DNA of 13,028 nt from an uncultured Coriobacteriia bacterium. GTDB lineage: Bacteria; Actinomycetota; Coriobacteriia; Coriobacteriales; QAMH01. The stretch covers positions 1-13,028 of the forward strand of contig CABSKV010000039.1 in NCBI GenBank assembly GCA_902478425.1, given 5' to 3'. The translations under genes and the position numbers were made by a program. Shown here in pieces: positions 1 to 6,808 of this stretch (position 1 is its first letter; each line of letters starts with the position of its first letter). Under the pieces are notes generated by a model. The model saw only the letters and a list, made by a program, of their open reading frames with translations, searched no databases and was not told the origin of the DNA.

Positions 1-1011
1 GACGCCGCATGGGTCGAGGCGCACGTGCCCGCTTGCGTCGCGAGCAAGCGCGAGTGGCATTACCGCAACAAGGTCGAGTTCGAGGTCGGGCTCGATATCG
101 CCGGCCGCTTCACGCTCGGCATGCATGCACGCGGCGGATCGTTCACTCCCATCTCGAATTGCCCCCTCATCCCCGATAAGTTCTCTCAGGCCCCCAAGGC
201 ACTTACGGGTGCGTTGCGCTTTGCCGCTGGCAACGAGAACCTGGGCATCGAGCGCGTGGGCATTCGCGTGTCGACGCGCACCAAGGATGTCGAGGTCGCT
301 CTTTGGACGAGCACGGGGCGCTTTCCGCGAGCGCGCGTCGCGCAGGTGGTGGGCGAGAGCATGGCGGTCAAGAACCTGGGCGTCACGCGCGTGCTGCTCA
401 AGGGATCGGCCAAGGAGCGTAAGGTCGCCGGCGTCGAATCGCTGCGCGGTCATGGCTACTGGACCGAGGCCGTCAACGGCATGACCATGCTCATTTCCGC
501 ACCGTCGTTCTTCCAGGTGAACACACCGGGGGCCGAGGTGCTCACACGACTCGTCTTCGAGGGGCTTCATACCGATGGGCTCGACTACATGCTCGATCTC
601 TACTCGGGGGCCGGCACCTTCACCTTGCCACTTGCCCACGAGGCGCAATCCGTCGCGGCGGTCGAGTCGGCTGGCTCCTCGGTGCGCGATTTGCGTCGCA
701 ACCTCGAGCGCAACAAGCTGCATGCCGAGGTCATCGGTGGAGATGCGGCACGCGAGCTCAGCGGGCTGGGCACGCCCGACAAGATCGTCGTCGATCCTCC
801 CCGCAGCGGTTTGGACGACAAGGCCATTACGGGGCTCTGCGAGAGTGGCGCCCGAGCCATCGCCTACGTGTCATGCAATCCCACGACACTTGCGCGCGAT
901 CTGGTGCAGCTGCAGGCCGGCGGTTATCAGGTGGAGTGCGTGACCCCGGTCGACATGTTCCCGCAGACCTACCATGTCGAGACGGTCTCGATTCTCACGA
1001 AGTCCTCCTAG
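1..1011 (+). CDS. TrmA/RlmD-family RNA (uracil-C5) methyltransferase, 5' end missing
   Basis: SAM-dependent enzyme of the TrmA/RlmD/RlmCD family that methylates C5 of a uridine in 23S rRNA or tRNA. The frame is open from base 1, so the start, the expected TRAM domain and the first three [4Fe-4S] cysteines lie upstream; the GTG at 25 is internal. Visible in order: YRNKVEF near the left edge; NCPLIP, whose Cys (160-162) probably is the fourth cluster ligand; FFQVN; the SAM-binding LDLYSGAGTFTLPLA (about 592-630); VVDPPRSGLD; SCNPTTLARD with the catalytic nucleophile Cys at 874-876; and HVETV near the C-terminus with the general-base Glu at 979-981. The catalytic half is therefore intact. Which uridine is methylated cannot be decided from sequence alone. 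Family call is firm; RlmD versus TrmA versus RlmCD is open. Confidence 0.93.
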   Translation, partial: DAAWVEAHVPACVASKREWHYRNKVEFEVGLDIAGRFTLGMHARGGSFTPISNCPLIPDKFSQAPKALTGALRFAAGNENLGIERVGIRVSTRTKDVEVALWTSTGRFPRARVAQVVGESMAVKNLGVTRVLLKGSAKERKVAGVESLRGHGYWTEAVNGMTMLISAPSFFQVNTPGAEVLTRLVFEGLHTDGLDYMLDLYSGAGTFTLPLAHEAQSVAAVESAGSSVRDLRRNLERNKLHAEVIGGDAARELSGLGTPDKIVVDPPRSGLDDKAITGLCESGARAIAYVSCNPTTLARDLVQLQAGGYQVECVTPVDMFPQTYHVETVSILTKSS

Positions 1012-1032
1012 TTGTGGTAGATTTACAGGCCG

Positions 1033-1109
1033 GTCCCCTTAGCTCAGCTGGATAGAGCGTTTGCCTCCGGAGCAAAAGGCCGTGGGTTCGAATCCCGCAG
1101 GGGGCGCCA
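1033..1109 (+). tRNA. tRNA-Arg (anticodon CCG)
   Basis: A complete cloverleaf can be drawn by hand. Acceptor 1033-1039 pairs with 1099-1105 (7 bp, one G-U). T8 A9 follow. The D stem is 1042-1045/1055-1058. The anticodon stem is 1060-1064/1072-1076 with loop CTCCGGA, giving anticodon CCG (1067-1069), which reads the Arg codon CGG. The variable loop is 1077-1081. The T stem is 1082-1086/1094-1098 with loop TTCGAAT. The discriminator is G1106 and CCA is encoded at 1107-1109. A possible -10 hexamer (TAGATT, 1018-1023) sits just after the methyltransferase stop, but no good -35 is visible, so the tRNA may have its own weak promoter or be read from upstream. Confidence 0.97.
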
Positions 1110-1120
1110 TCAAAATCGCA

Positions 1121-1169
1121 GGGACAAAACGCGCCAGCCGCGTTTTGTCCCGTCTACGGGCGCGTTTTT
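1121..1169 (+). terminator. hairpin termination region after tRNA-Arg, two alternative foldings
   Basis: Eleven bases after the tRNA, 1121-1133 and 1139-1151 form a perfect 13-bp stem with a 5-nt loop, but no T-run follows directly. Bases 1126-1135 can instead pair perfectly with 1159-1168 (10 bp, 23-nt loop). That second stem has the usual terminator form: an A4 tract, a GC-rich core, then TTTTT at 1165-1169 and a further TTTT at 1175-1178. The two stems share 1126-1133 and cannot coexist. A small 4-bp hairpin (1149-1152/1157-1160) overlaps both. Termination is the simplest role; which fold dominates is unknown. Confidence 0.7.
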
Positions 1170-1196
1170 GCCGTCTTTTCACTTATCGTCTAAAAT
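1168..1196 (+). promoter_or_regulatory. sigma70-type promoter for the cyclophilin gene
   Basis: TTGCCG (1168-1173) and TAAAAT (1191-1196) are separated by 17 bp, the optimal spacing for the housekeeping sigma factor. Transcription should start near 1203, giving a leader of about 38 nt before the ATG at 1241. The -35 element overlaps the last bases of the preceding terminator T-run, so the units are packed closely. Confidence 0.65.
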
Positions 1197-1230
1197 CATA
1201 GAGTTTAGCAACTTCGATACGCACTAACTC

Positions 1231-1237
1231 AGGAGGA
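1231..1237 (+). promoter_or_regulatory. ribosome binding site of the cyclophilin gene
   Basis: AGGAGGA, a near-perfect Shine-Dalgarno sequence ending 3 nt before the ATG at 1241, with the core AGGAGG 4 nt away. It fixes the start codon. Confidence 0.8.
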
Positions 1238-1240
1238 CCC

Positions 1241-1771
1241 ATGGCTCTGTATACGCCGGAATATAAGCCGAATGGCAAGGAAATCGCCGTCATCACCACT
1301 GATGAGGGCACGATTCGCGTCCAGCTTCACGGCGAGGATGCACCCATTCACGTCGGCAACTTCGTCGAGCTCGCCCAGAAGGGCTTCTACGATGGCCTGA
1401 AGTTCCATCGCTATGTCCCGGGCTTTGTCATTCAGGGCGGCTGCCCCAACACGAGCGAGATGTCCGCAGCCGATGTCGCCGCCGGCAAGAGCGGCCCCGA
1501 CGGCATGCCGGGCACCGGCAACCCCGGCTACTCCATCAAGGGCGAGTGGAAGACCAACCCCAACAACTCGCACGAGGACGGCACGCTCGCCATGGCGCGC
1601 AGCTCCATGCCCGACTCCGCTGGCAGCCAGTTCTACTTCTGCCTCGGCCCCCAGCACTTCCTCGACACCGATTACACGGTCTTCGGCGACACCATCGAGG
1701 GCCTGGACGTCATCAGCAAGCTTCGTGCCGGCAGCATCATCGAGAACATCACGATCGAAAACGCAGACTAG
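1241..1771 (+). CDS. cyclophilin-type peptidyl-prolyl cis-trans isomerase
   Basis: Cytosolic 176-residue PPIase that speeds cis-trans isomerisation of Xaa-Pro bonds during protein folding. It is a single cyclophilin domain without signal peptide or transmembrane segment. Active-site pattern FHRYVPGFVIQGG is present: Arg57, Phe62 and Gln65 align with the catalytic Arg55, Phe60 and Gln63 of human cyclophilin A. Further marks are the MARSSMPDSAGSQFYF block and LDTDYTVFG near the end. The Trp that binds cyclosporin in human cyclophilin A is replaced by Phe (HFLDTDY), as in many bacterial members. An acidic/Gly-rich loop at about residues 69-90 is normal for the bacterial type. It has its own promoter and strong ribosome site, and is followed after 33 nt by the TPR membrane protein. 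PpiA versus PpiB naming is uncertain, so no symbol is given. Confidence 0.95.
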   Translation: MALYTPEYKPNGKEIAVITTDEGTIRVQLHGEDAPIHVGNFVELAQKGFYDGLKFHRYVPGFVIQGGCPNTSEMSAADVAAGKSGPDGMPGTGNPGYSIKGEWKTNPNNSHEDGTLAMARSSMPDSAGSQFYFCLGPQHFLDTDYTVFGDTIEGLDVISKLRAGSIIENITIENAD

Positions 1772-1804
1772 TAGGCGCACGTCTACCAAAGGGAGCTTTC
1801 CAAC

Positions 1805-3475
1805 ATGAAAGTCGAGGTTTTCAAAGAGGCGCAGGAGGCCTACGCGAAGGGCGATTACAAGGCCGCCCTCGAGGGTTTCATCACCTGCACGCATGACGTT
1901 GCAGGTCTCGCGCCCGCCGACCTCAGCAAGTTCTATCACCTCATCGGCAATTGCTACGTGAAGAGCAACGATCCGCGCTCGGCGGCCGAGTACTACCTCA
2001 AGGCGCTCACGGGCAGTCCCGAGAAGCGCAAGCCGTCGCTCTACGTCAACCTGGGCACGGCGCTGCTGGGGACGAAGGACTACGAGAACGCGCTCGAAGC
2101 ATTTGGGCGTGCTCTCGACTATCCCATCTACACGACGCCCTATAAGGCCTATGCTGGCATCGGCGCCGCGCAGCTCAAGCTCGGCAACATGGTCGAGGCT
2201 GGCGCCGCGTATCGCGAGGCAGCGCTCGACCCGGCCAATCCGGCTCCGGCAAAGTCTCTCGTCAACCTGGGCGTCTGCTTCATGGAGCTTGGTCGTCCCG
2301 AAGATGCCGTCTCGGTGTACGAGACCGCGCTCGACTTCGACCTCGACGATCGCGCCCGCGCGAAGGCCTACGCCAACCTGGGCCAGGCCTACATGGCGCA
2401 GGGCCGCCTGTCACGTGCGCTCAACGCCTTCGAGAAGGCCGAGGAGATCGGCGGCGAACTGCCGTCGCTGGCTATGCACGATTACGAGATCGCGCGCACT
2501 CTCAAGGAGCGTGTCGACGCCCGTGCTCCCGGCATTCTCGATACGGGCTACATCCCGCCGGTCACGACGGACGTGAGCTCGCCGGAAGACGACGAGGACT
2601 TCGACCCGTTCGCCCCGCGCACCGATGCCGAGCAGATGACTTCGCAGGCAACCGAGCAGATGCAGCAAATCGACGCTGAGAGTGACGAGGAGGGAACCCT
2701 CGATCCTTCCCAGGCGCAGACGATCGCGATGGAAGCTTTGCCCGAGATGCTCGGCGATGCGGAAGATCTCGATGTGGAGTCCACGGGCGAAATCGAGTTC
2801 GACCAGGAGGAAGCCATCACCGCAGATGGCGAAGAGTCGGACGAGCAAGTCTATGATTCCGGCTTGGACGAGACTCCCTTCAACTACAACGAGCAACCCG
2901 GCTACGAGTACGGCGTCTCCTTCGACTTTGGCGACGAGTACGCCGACGCGCGCGAGACCGTCGATGTCATGGAGTCCACCGAGATGCACATGCCCTCGCC
3001 CGAGGACACGGCGTTCTTCGACATTAGCGAGCAGCAGATCAACAACAACGCGCGCAAGGGCAAGAAGCAGGACCGAAGGGCACGTGGCTGCGGTCTCAAG
3101 ATCGCCATCGCGTTCGTCTTCATCTGCATCCTCATTGCCGGCGCGGCAGTCGCCGCCTACGTGCTCGGCTACGGATACCCGCTGCAAGAGACGGTCACCG
3201 AGGACTTCTTCGCCGCCGTCCAGGACGATGGGGACACGAGCCAGTACTGGGCCAAGGACGTGAGCCCGAGCATGCAGCGTGCCCAGGAGGCATCGCTTGA
3301 GGACCTGACCTCGTACGAGGTCGTGGCCGTGCAGCGCAGCATGAACCAGACCGCGGTCTTCGTGAACGCGACGCTCGAGCAGGGCGGCAATATCGACTAC
3401 GAGGTCGTGCTGACGCGTGACGGCATTTCGTGGGCTATCCAGTTCGTTCAGCTGTACTTCCCGAGCGAACAGTAG
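1805..3475 (+). CDS. TPR-repeat single-pass membrane protein with acidic linker and small extracytoplasmic domain
   Basis: 556 residues, not a named family to my knowledge. Residues about 1-225 are five or six tetratricopeptide repeats (AYAKGDYKAALEGF, ALLGTKDYENALEAFGRAL, CFMELGRPEDAVSVYETAL, AYMAQGRLSRALNAFEKA), a protein-binding scaffold. Residues about 240-412 are low-complexity and very acidic. A basic patch (417-427, RKGKKQDRRAR) precedes one transmembrane helix at about 433-454, so the TPRs should face the cytoplasm and residues 460-556 the outside. That last part has an alpha-then-beta pattern (DFFAAVQDDGDTSQYW; later YEVVLTRDGISWAIQFVQ) resembling NTF2-like/DUF4878-type domains; this is inference. 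The ribosome site AAAGGGAG (1788-1795) supports the ATG at 1805. It lies between a cyclophilin and ndk, probably in one transcript. A scaffold or sensor role is possible, but no function can be assigned. Confidence 0.9.
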   Translation: MKVEVFKEAQEAYAKGDYKAALEGFITCTHDVAGLAPADLSKFYHLIGNCYVKSNDPRSAAEYYLKALTGSPEKRKPSLYVNLGTALLGTKDYENALEAFGRALDYPIYTTPYKAYAGIGAAQLKLGNMVEAGAAYREAALDPANPAPAKSLVNLGVCFMELGRPEDAVSVYETALDFDLDDRARAKAYANLGQAYMAQGRLSRALNAFEKAEEIGGELPSLAMHDYEIARTLKERVDARAPGILDTGYIPPVTTDVSSPEDDEDFDPFAPRTDAEQMTSQATEQMQQIDAESDEEGTLDPSQAQTIAMEALPEMLGDAEDLDVESTGEIEFDQEEAITADGEESDEQVYDSGLDETPFNYNEQPGYEYGVSFDFGDEYADARETVDVMESTEMHMPSPEDTAFFDISEQQINNNARKGKKQDRRARGCGLKIAIAFVFICILIAGAAVAAYVLGYGYPLQETVTEDFFAAVQDDGDTSQYWAKDVSPSMQRAQEASLEDLTSYEVVAVQRSMNQTAVFVNATLEQGGNIDYEVVLTRDGISWAIQFVQLYFPSEQ

Positions 3476-3492
3476 AAGAAACGTTGGATAAG

Positions 3493-3514
3493 GCCTCGCC
3501 AGGATGGCGCAGGC
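3493..3514 (+). other. imperfect hairpin in the ndk leader
   Basis: 3493-3501 pairs with 3505-3514 as 4+5 bp with one bulged C (3510) and a 3-nt loop, ending 7 nt before the ndk ribosome site (AAAGGA, 3522-3527). No T-run follows, so it is not an intrinsic terminator. It could be a processing or stability element, or chance in GC-rich DNA. Confidence 0.3.
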
Positions 3515-3537
3515 GAAAGTGAAAGGACTGAAGCAAG

Positions 3538-3939
3538 ATGATCGAGAAGACCTACACCATGATCAAGCCGGACGGCGTTCGCAATGGTCACATCGGCGAG
3601 ATCGTGAACCGTTTCGAGCGCGTGGGCCTCACCGTCGAGCGCATGGAGCTCGGCATGGTGAGCGAGGAGCTCGCCAAGGCCAACTACGCCGAGCATGAGG
3701 GCAAGCCCTTCTACGAGGGTCTCATCGCCTACATCACGAGCGGTCCGGTCGTGAAGATGGTCGTGAGCGGCGAGAACGCCGTCGCCACCGTGCGCAAGCT
3801 CATGGGTGCCACCAACCCGGCTGATGCAGCTCCCGGCACCATTCGCGGTGACTTTGGCCTGACGATGGACGAGAACGTCATCCACGGCAGCGACTCCGTT
3901 GCCAGCGCCGAGCGCGAGATTGGCGTCTTCTTCGGCTAA
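3538..3939 (+). CDS. ndk: nucleoside diphosphate kinase
   Basis: Transfers the gamma-phosphate of ATP to NDPs and dNDPs through a phosphohistidine intermediate, keeping NTP pools for RNA, DNA and cell-wall precursor synthesis (cytosol). The 133 residues match the compact bacterial form. Visible: the N-terminal YTMIKPDGVRNG with the conserved Lys, the YxEHxGKPFYxxL block, ATNPADAAPGTIRGDFG, and the active-site NVIHGSDS with the phosphorylated His at residue 116. The ATG at 3538 has AAAGGA (3522-3527) 10 nt upstream. An overlapping ATG at 3504 is in another frame and is not used. The gene is separated from the TPR protein by 62 nt and followed by a hairpin terminator. Placement directly before mreB is shared, as I recall, with Streptomyces. 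Confidence 0.98.
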   Translation: MIEKTYTMIKPDGVRNGHIGEIVNRFERVGLTVERMELGMVSEELAKANYAEHEGKPFYEGLIAYITSGPVVKMVVSGENAVATVRKLMGATNPADAAPGTIRGDFGLTMDENVIHGSDSVASAEREIGVFFG

Positions 3940-3952
3940 GATCGCCTTGAAG

Positions 3953-3986
3953 CGGGGCCCGTCTATGACGACGGGCCCCGTTCGTT
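3953..3986 (+). terminator. intrinsic terminator after ndk
   Basis: A perfect 11-bp GC-rich stem (3953-3963/3970-3980) with a 6-nt loop begins 13 nt after the ndk stop. The tail is only moderately T-rich (TTCGTTACCTT). It separates the cyclophilin-TPR-ndk unit from the mre operon. Confidence 0.8.
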
Positions 3987-4070
3987 ACCTTGTACGTGTG
4001 AAATCGTAGCTAGTTATGTGGAATAGGTTCAGATTTGGTGGCAGCTGCGGTCTGGAAAATGCAGCCGTGC

Positions 4071-4076
4071 TACACT
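4071..4076 (+). promoter_or_regulatory. possible -10 element of the mre operon
   Basis: The 136 nt between the ndk terminator and mreB should hold the elongasome promoter. TACACT (4071-4076) is the best -10-like hexamer I see, about 47 nt before the start codon, but no convincing -35 lies 16-18 bp upstream. A second weak pair is TTGTAC (3990-3995) with TTATGT (4014-4019), 18 bp apart. Neither is secure. Confidence 0.25.
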
Positions 4077-4122
4077 TGCAGGCCACGCTTCAAATATGAA
4101 CCAGATAAAGTAAGGAGCGACT

Positions 4123-5163
4123 ATGTCGCTGACAGACAGACTCTTCGGCAACTTCGGTAGCGATATGGCTATCGACCTCGGTACGGCCAATACGCTCGTA
4201 TCCGTCCGGGGCCAGGGCATTGTCATCAACGAGCCTTCGGTCGTCGCCATCGAGAAGCAAGACCAGCGCGTCTTGGCCGTCGGTGCCGACGCCAAGGAGA
4301 TGCTGGGCCGCACGCCGGGCAGCATCATCGCCATGCGTCCGCTCAAGGACGGCGTCATCGCCGACTTCGACGTGACCGAGGCCATGCTCCGTTACTTCAT
4401 CTCGCGCGCGCAGGGCAAGCGCATGCCCTGGCATCCCAAGCCGCGCGTCGTCGTCTGCGTTCCCAGCGGCGTCACCTCCGTCGAGAAGCGTGCCGTCTTC
4501 GAGGCGACCATCACCGCCGGCGCACGCCAGGCCTTCCTCATCGAAGAGCCCATGGCAGCCGCCATCGGTGCCGGCCTGCCCGTCGACAGCCCGACCGGTT
4601 CGATGGTCGTCGACATCGGCGGTGGCACGACCGAAGTCGCCGTCATCAGCATGGGCGGCATCGTCAACGCGACGTCCATCCGCATCGCGGGCGATGCGTT
4701 CGACGCGGCCGTCGTGCAGCACGCCAAGACCCACTACAACATCGCCATTGGCGAGCGCACGGCAGAGGAAATCAAGATCACCATCGGCTCGGCAGCACCG
4801 CTTGTCGAGGAAGTCGATGTTGAGGTGCGCGGCCGCGATCTCCTGTCGGGTCTGCCGCGTACCGTACGAATTGAAAGCGAAGATGTGCGAGAGGCTCTCG
4901 AGGAGCCCATTGCCAAGATGATCCAGGCGGTCAAGGACACGCTCGACGAGACGCCGCCCGATCTGGCAAGTGACCTTATGGAGTACGGCATCACGCTCAC
5001 GGGCGGCGGTGGCATGCTACGCGGTCTCGACGAACGCCTGCGTGCCGAAATCGGCGTCCCCGTCCACGTATCGGAAACGGCCCTCATCAACGTCGTCGAG
5101 GGCTGCGCGATGGTTCTCGAGGCCCCTGATTTTCTCTCGCAGTCATACATGCAGCAGAGGTAA
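4123..5163 (+). CDS. mreB: rod-shape-determining actin homologue MreB
   Basis: Bacterial actin, 346 residues, the usual length. It polymerises with ATP into membrane-bound filaments that orient the Rod complex and so control cell width and elongation. Actin-fold nucleotide motifs are all present: phosphate-1 loop DLGTANT (18-24), phosphate-2 DIGGGTTEV (164-172) and the adenosine loop TGGGGML (293-299). The start MSLTDRLFGNFG can form the short amphipathic helix that attaches MreB to membrane. AAGGAG (4112-4117) supports the ATG at 4123. It is the first gene of the elongasome operon, after a terminator, and mreC begins 6 nt after its stop. Mbl or MreBH paralogues cannot be excluded from sequence alone, but the mreCD linkage favours MreB proper. 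Confidence 0.98.
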   Translation: MSLTDRLFGNFGSDMAIDLGTANTLVSVRGQGIVINEPSVVAIEKQDQRVLAVGADAKEMLGRTPGSIIAMRPLKDGVIADFDVTEAMLRYFISRAQGKRMPWHPKPRVVVCVPSGVTSVEKRAVFEATITAGARQAFLIEEPMAAAIGAGLPVDSPTGSMVVDIGGGTTEVAVISMGGIVNATSIRIAGDAFDAAVVQHAKTHYNIAIGERTAEEIKITIGSAAPLVEEVDVEVRGRDLLSGLPRTVRIESEDVREALEEPIAKMIQAVKDTLDETPPDLASDLMEYGITLTGGGGMLRGLDERLRAEIGVPVHVSETALINVVEGCAMVLEAPDFLSQSYMQQR

Positions 5164-5169
5164 CGCTTC

Positions 5170-6249
5170 ATGCCAGGACTCTCGTTTGGCAAACAGAGTC
5201 AGAACAGACGCTCGGGCCTTTGGTGGATTCCGATTGTTCTGATTATCATATCCGTCATGCTCATCACGCTGTCCGTGCGCTTTGCGGGCACGGGTCCCTT
5301 TGCGGTCGCACGCGGCATCGTGCAGACGGCGACCAAGCCAGTCGAGCAGGTCTGCTCGCTCATCTCGACACCGTTCGCGAACATCGGCGTCGTCAATGTC
5401 GACGAGGAAGTCGCGCGCCTGCAGGAGGAGAACAGCCAGCTGCGCACGCTCGTCGCCGAGCTCGAGGAGTACCGCCAGCAAGACCAGCGCCTTACCGCGA
5501 TGATGCAATTTGCCGATATCTACGGCCTGGAGACGCTGAGTGCGGAGGTCACCTCGACGACTACCGGGTGGGATCGCACCTCTACCATCAACAAGGGCTC
5601 GCGTGATGGCGTCCGTGTCGGCATGGGCGTCATGAGCACCTGCGGCCTCTACGGGCAGATCGAGTCGGTGACCGATTCCACGAGCGTCGTGCGCCTCATC
5701 AACGACGCGAGCTCCTCTGTCGCCGTCATGATCCAGAACTCCCGTGCGCATGGCATCATGCACGGCGCGTATGACGGAACGCTCACGCTCGAGTACGTCC
5801 CGATCGACACGGCCGTGGGCGAGGGCGACATCGTCATCTCGTCGGGTAGCGGCGGCACGTACCCGCGTGGCATCGTCGTCGGCACGGTGCGCGCCATCGA
5901 GGCCGATTCGTCCAAGCTCTATCACCGCATCATCATCGAGCCGCTCTTCAACATCGGGGCTTGCGAGGAGGTGCTCGTCCTGACCGGCAACGAGTCCGAG
6001 ACCGCGCGCGTTTTGAACGAGGAGTTGCTGCAGACGATTATTGATTCCGCTAACTCGGTGAACGCATCGTCTGCCAAGGTCGGCGCCGTTGCCAAGGCGC
6101 TGCTCAATGAGGCAAACGAGGCGTACAAGCGCGCCGAGGCAGAACGCAAGGCCGCCGAACAAGCCGCAAAGCAGCAAGAGTCCGGTGGCGGCGAGCAGGG
6201 CGGGTCCGGCGAAGGCTCCGGCACGGGCGGAGGTGAGGCAGGTGAGTAA
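5170..6249 (+). CDS. mreC: rod-shape-determining protein MreC with C-terminal extension
   Basis: Bitopic scaffold that joins MreB/MreD to PBP2-RodA and activates wall synthesis. 359 residues, longer than the usual 270-300. A short cytoplasmic tail opens with MPGLSFGK. One transmembrane helix (about 18-36) follows, then a coiled coil (about 78-115: EEVARLQEENSQLRTLVAEL). The conserved extracytoplasmic beta domain has GSRDGVRVGMGV, the GxYGQI-type motif and the YPRGIVVGTV signature; the core ends near EEVLVLTG (about 275). The remaining 84 residues are a charged Ala/Glu/Lys helix (about 280-337) and a Gly/Ser/Glu tail (338-359), predicted outside the membrane. AGAGG at 5156-5160 is the only, modest, ribosome site, so coupling to mreB is likely. 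The last 8 nt overlap mreD. Confidence 0.96.
   Translation: MPGLSFGKQSQNRRSGLWWIPIVLIIISVMLITLSVRFAGTGPFAVARGIVQTATKPVEQVCSLISTPFANIGVVNVDEEVARLQEENSQLRTLVAELEEYRQQDQRLTAMMQFADIYGLETLSAEVTSTTTGWDRTSTINKGSRDGVRVGMGVMSTCGLYGQIESVTDSTSVVRLINDASSSVAVMIQNSRAHGIMHGAYDGTLTLEYVPIDTAVGEGDIVISSGSGGTYPRGIVVGTVRAIEADSSKLYHRIIIEPLFNIGACEEVLVLTGNESETARVLNEELLQTIIDSANSVNASSAKVGAVAKALLNEANEAYKRAEAERKAAEQAAKQQESGGGEQGGSGEGSGTGGGEAGE
6229..6234 (+). promoter_or_regulatory. ribosome binding site that sets the mreD start
   Basis: GGAGGT, a perfect Shine-Dalgarno core lying inside the codons for the Gly-rich MreC tail and 7 nt before the GTG at 6242. It shows that mreD starts at that GTG and not at the ATG at 6089 far upstream in the same frame. 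Confidence 0.8.
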
Positions 6250-6808
6250 GCAGGTCGTCTACCTCGTCACCATCATCCTCTGCATCTTGTTGCAGGCGGG
6301 CATTTCCCCGGCCATCGCCATCATGGGCAGCTCGCCTAACTTCCTGCTCATTTCCGTGCTGCTCATCAGCATGCGCTCGGGCACGGGTGCGGGCAGCATC
6401 ACGGGTTTTGCGCTGGGACTTCTGTATGACCTCATGGGCAGCGGTACCATCGGCTGCATGGCGCTCGTGTTCACGCTCATCGCGTTTGTCGTTGGCGTCG
6501 CGGGCGAGAGCATAGACCTGCTCACTCCCATCGCCACGATCATCGTCGCCGTCCTCTCGTCGCTCATCACTGAGGTCGGCTACGGCATCGCCGCCATGCT
6601 CACGTCTTCGGAGGGCGGTGGCGTGATGTCCACGATGCTGAGCTACTCGCTTCCCTCGGCCCTGTACACGGCCGTGTTCGTCATCATCGCGCTTGTCACG
6701 ATTGGCCTGGTCATCGCCGACGAGAGCGCGGGAATGCCCACGCATCTGGGCGAGCGTCGCGAGGGCGCCATGCGCAGCATGTCTCGCATGAAGTCGCGGT
6801 TCAAATAA
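6242..6808 (+). CDS. mreD: rod-shape-determining membrane protein MreD
   Basis: Integral membrane member of the Rod complex, partner of MreC; 188 residues, normal size. The GTG start (VSKQVVYLV) is chosen because of the perfect ribosome site at 6229-6234, and because translation from the in-frame ATG at 6089 would add about 50 low-complexity basic residues read out of frame from mreC. About five or six hydrophobic segments fill residues 5-165, including the conserved region SPNFLLISVLLISMRSGT-GAGSITGFALGLLYDLMG. The C-terminus is basic (GERREGAMRSMSRMKSRFK) and should be cytoplasmic. It overlaps the mreC stop by 8 nt, implying translational coupling. Sequence conservation of MreD is low in general, so the call rests on topology, the GFxxGLLYDLM motif and position. 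Confidence 0.94.
   Translation: MSKQVVYLVTIILCILLQAGISPAIAIMGSSPNFLLISVLLISMRSGTGAGSITGFALGLLYDLMGSGTIGCMALVFTLIAFVVGVAGESIDLLTPIATIIVAVLSSLITEVGYGIAAMLTSSEGGGVMSTMLSYSLPSALYTAVFVIIALVTIGLVIADESAGMPTHLGERREGAMRSMSRMKSRFK

Noticed and set aside
1033..1109. tRNA-Arg as an integration site for a mobile element
   Set aside because: No integrase and no repeat of the tRNA 3' end are seen in the window; flanking genes are core functions.
1229..1939. 236-codon minus-strand frame over the cyclophilin gene
   Set aside because: Antisense shadow crossing a gene boundary, without motifs; the + strand carries an unambiguous cyclophilin.
3987..4122. Riboswitch or small RNA in the mreB leader
   Set aside because: There is a palindromic GCAGCTGC (4041-4048), but no larger conserved fold or terminator-like switch could be drawn.
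6089..6241. Extended N-terminus for MreD from the ATG at 6089
   Set aside because: It would overlap mreC by 161 nt in another frame and add low-complexity basic residues; the GTG at 6242 has a perfect ribosome site and gives normal MreD length.
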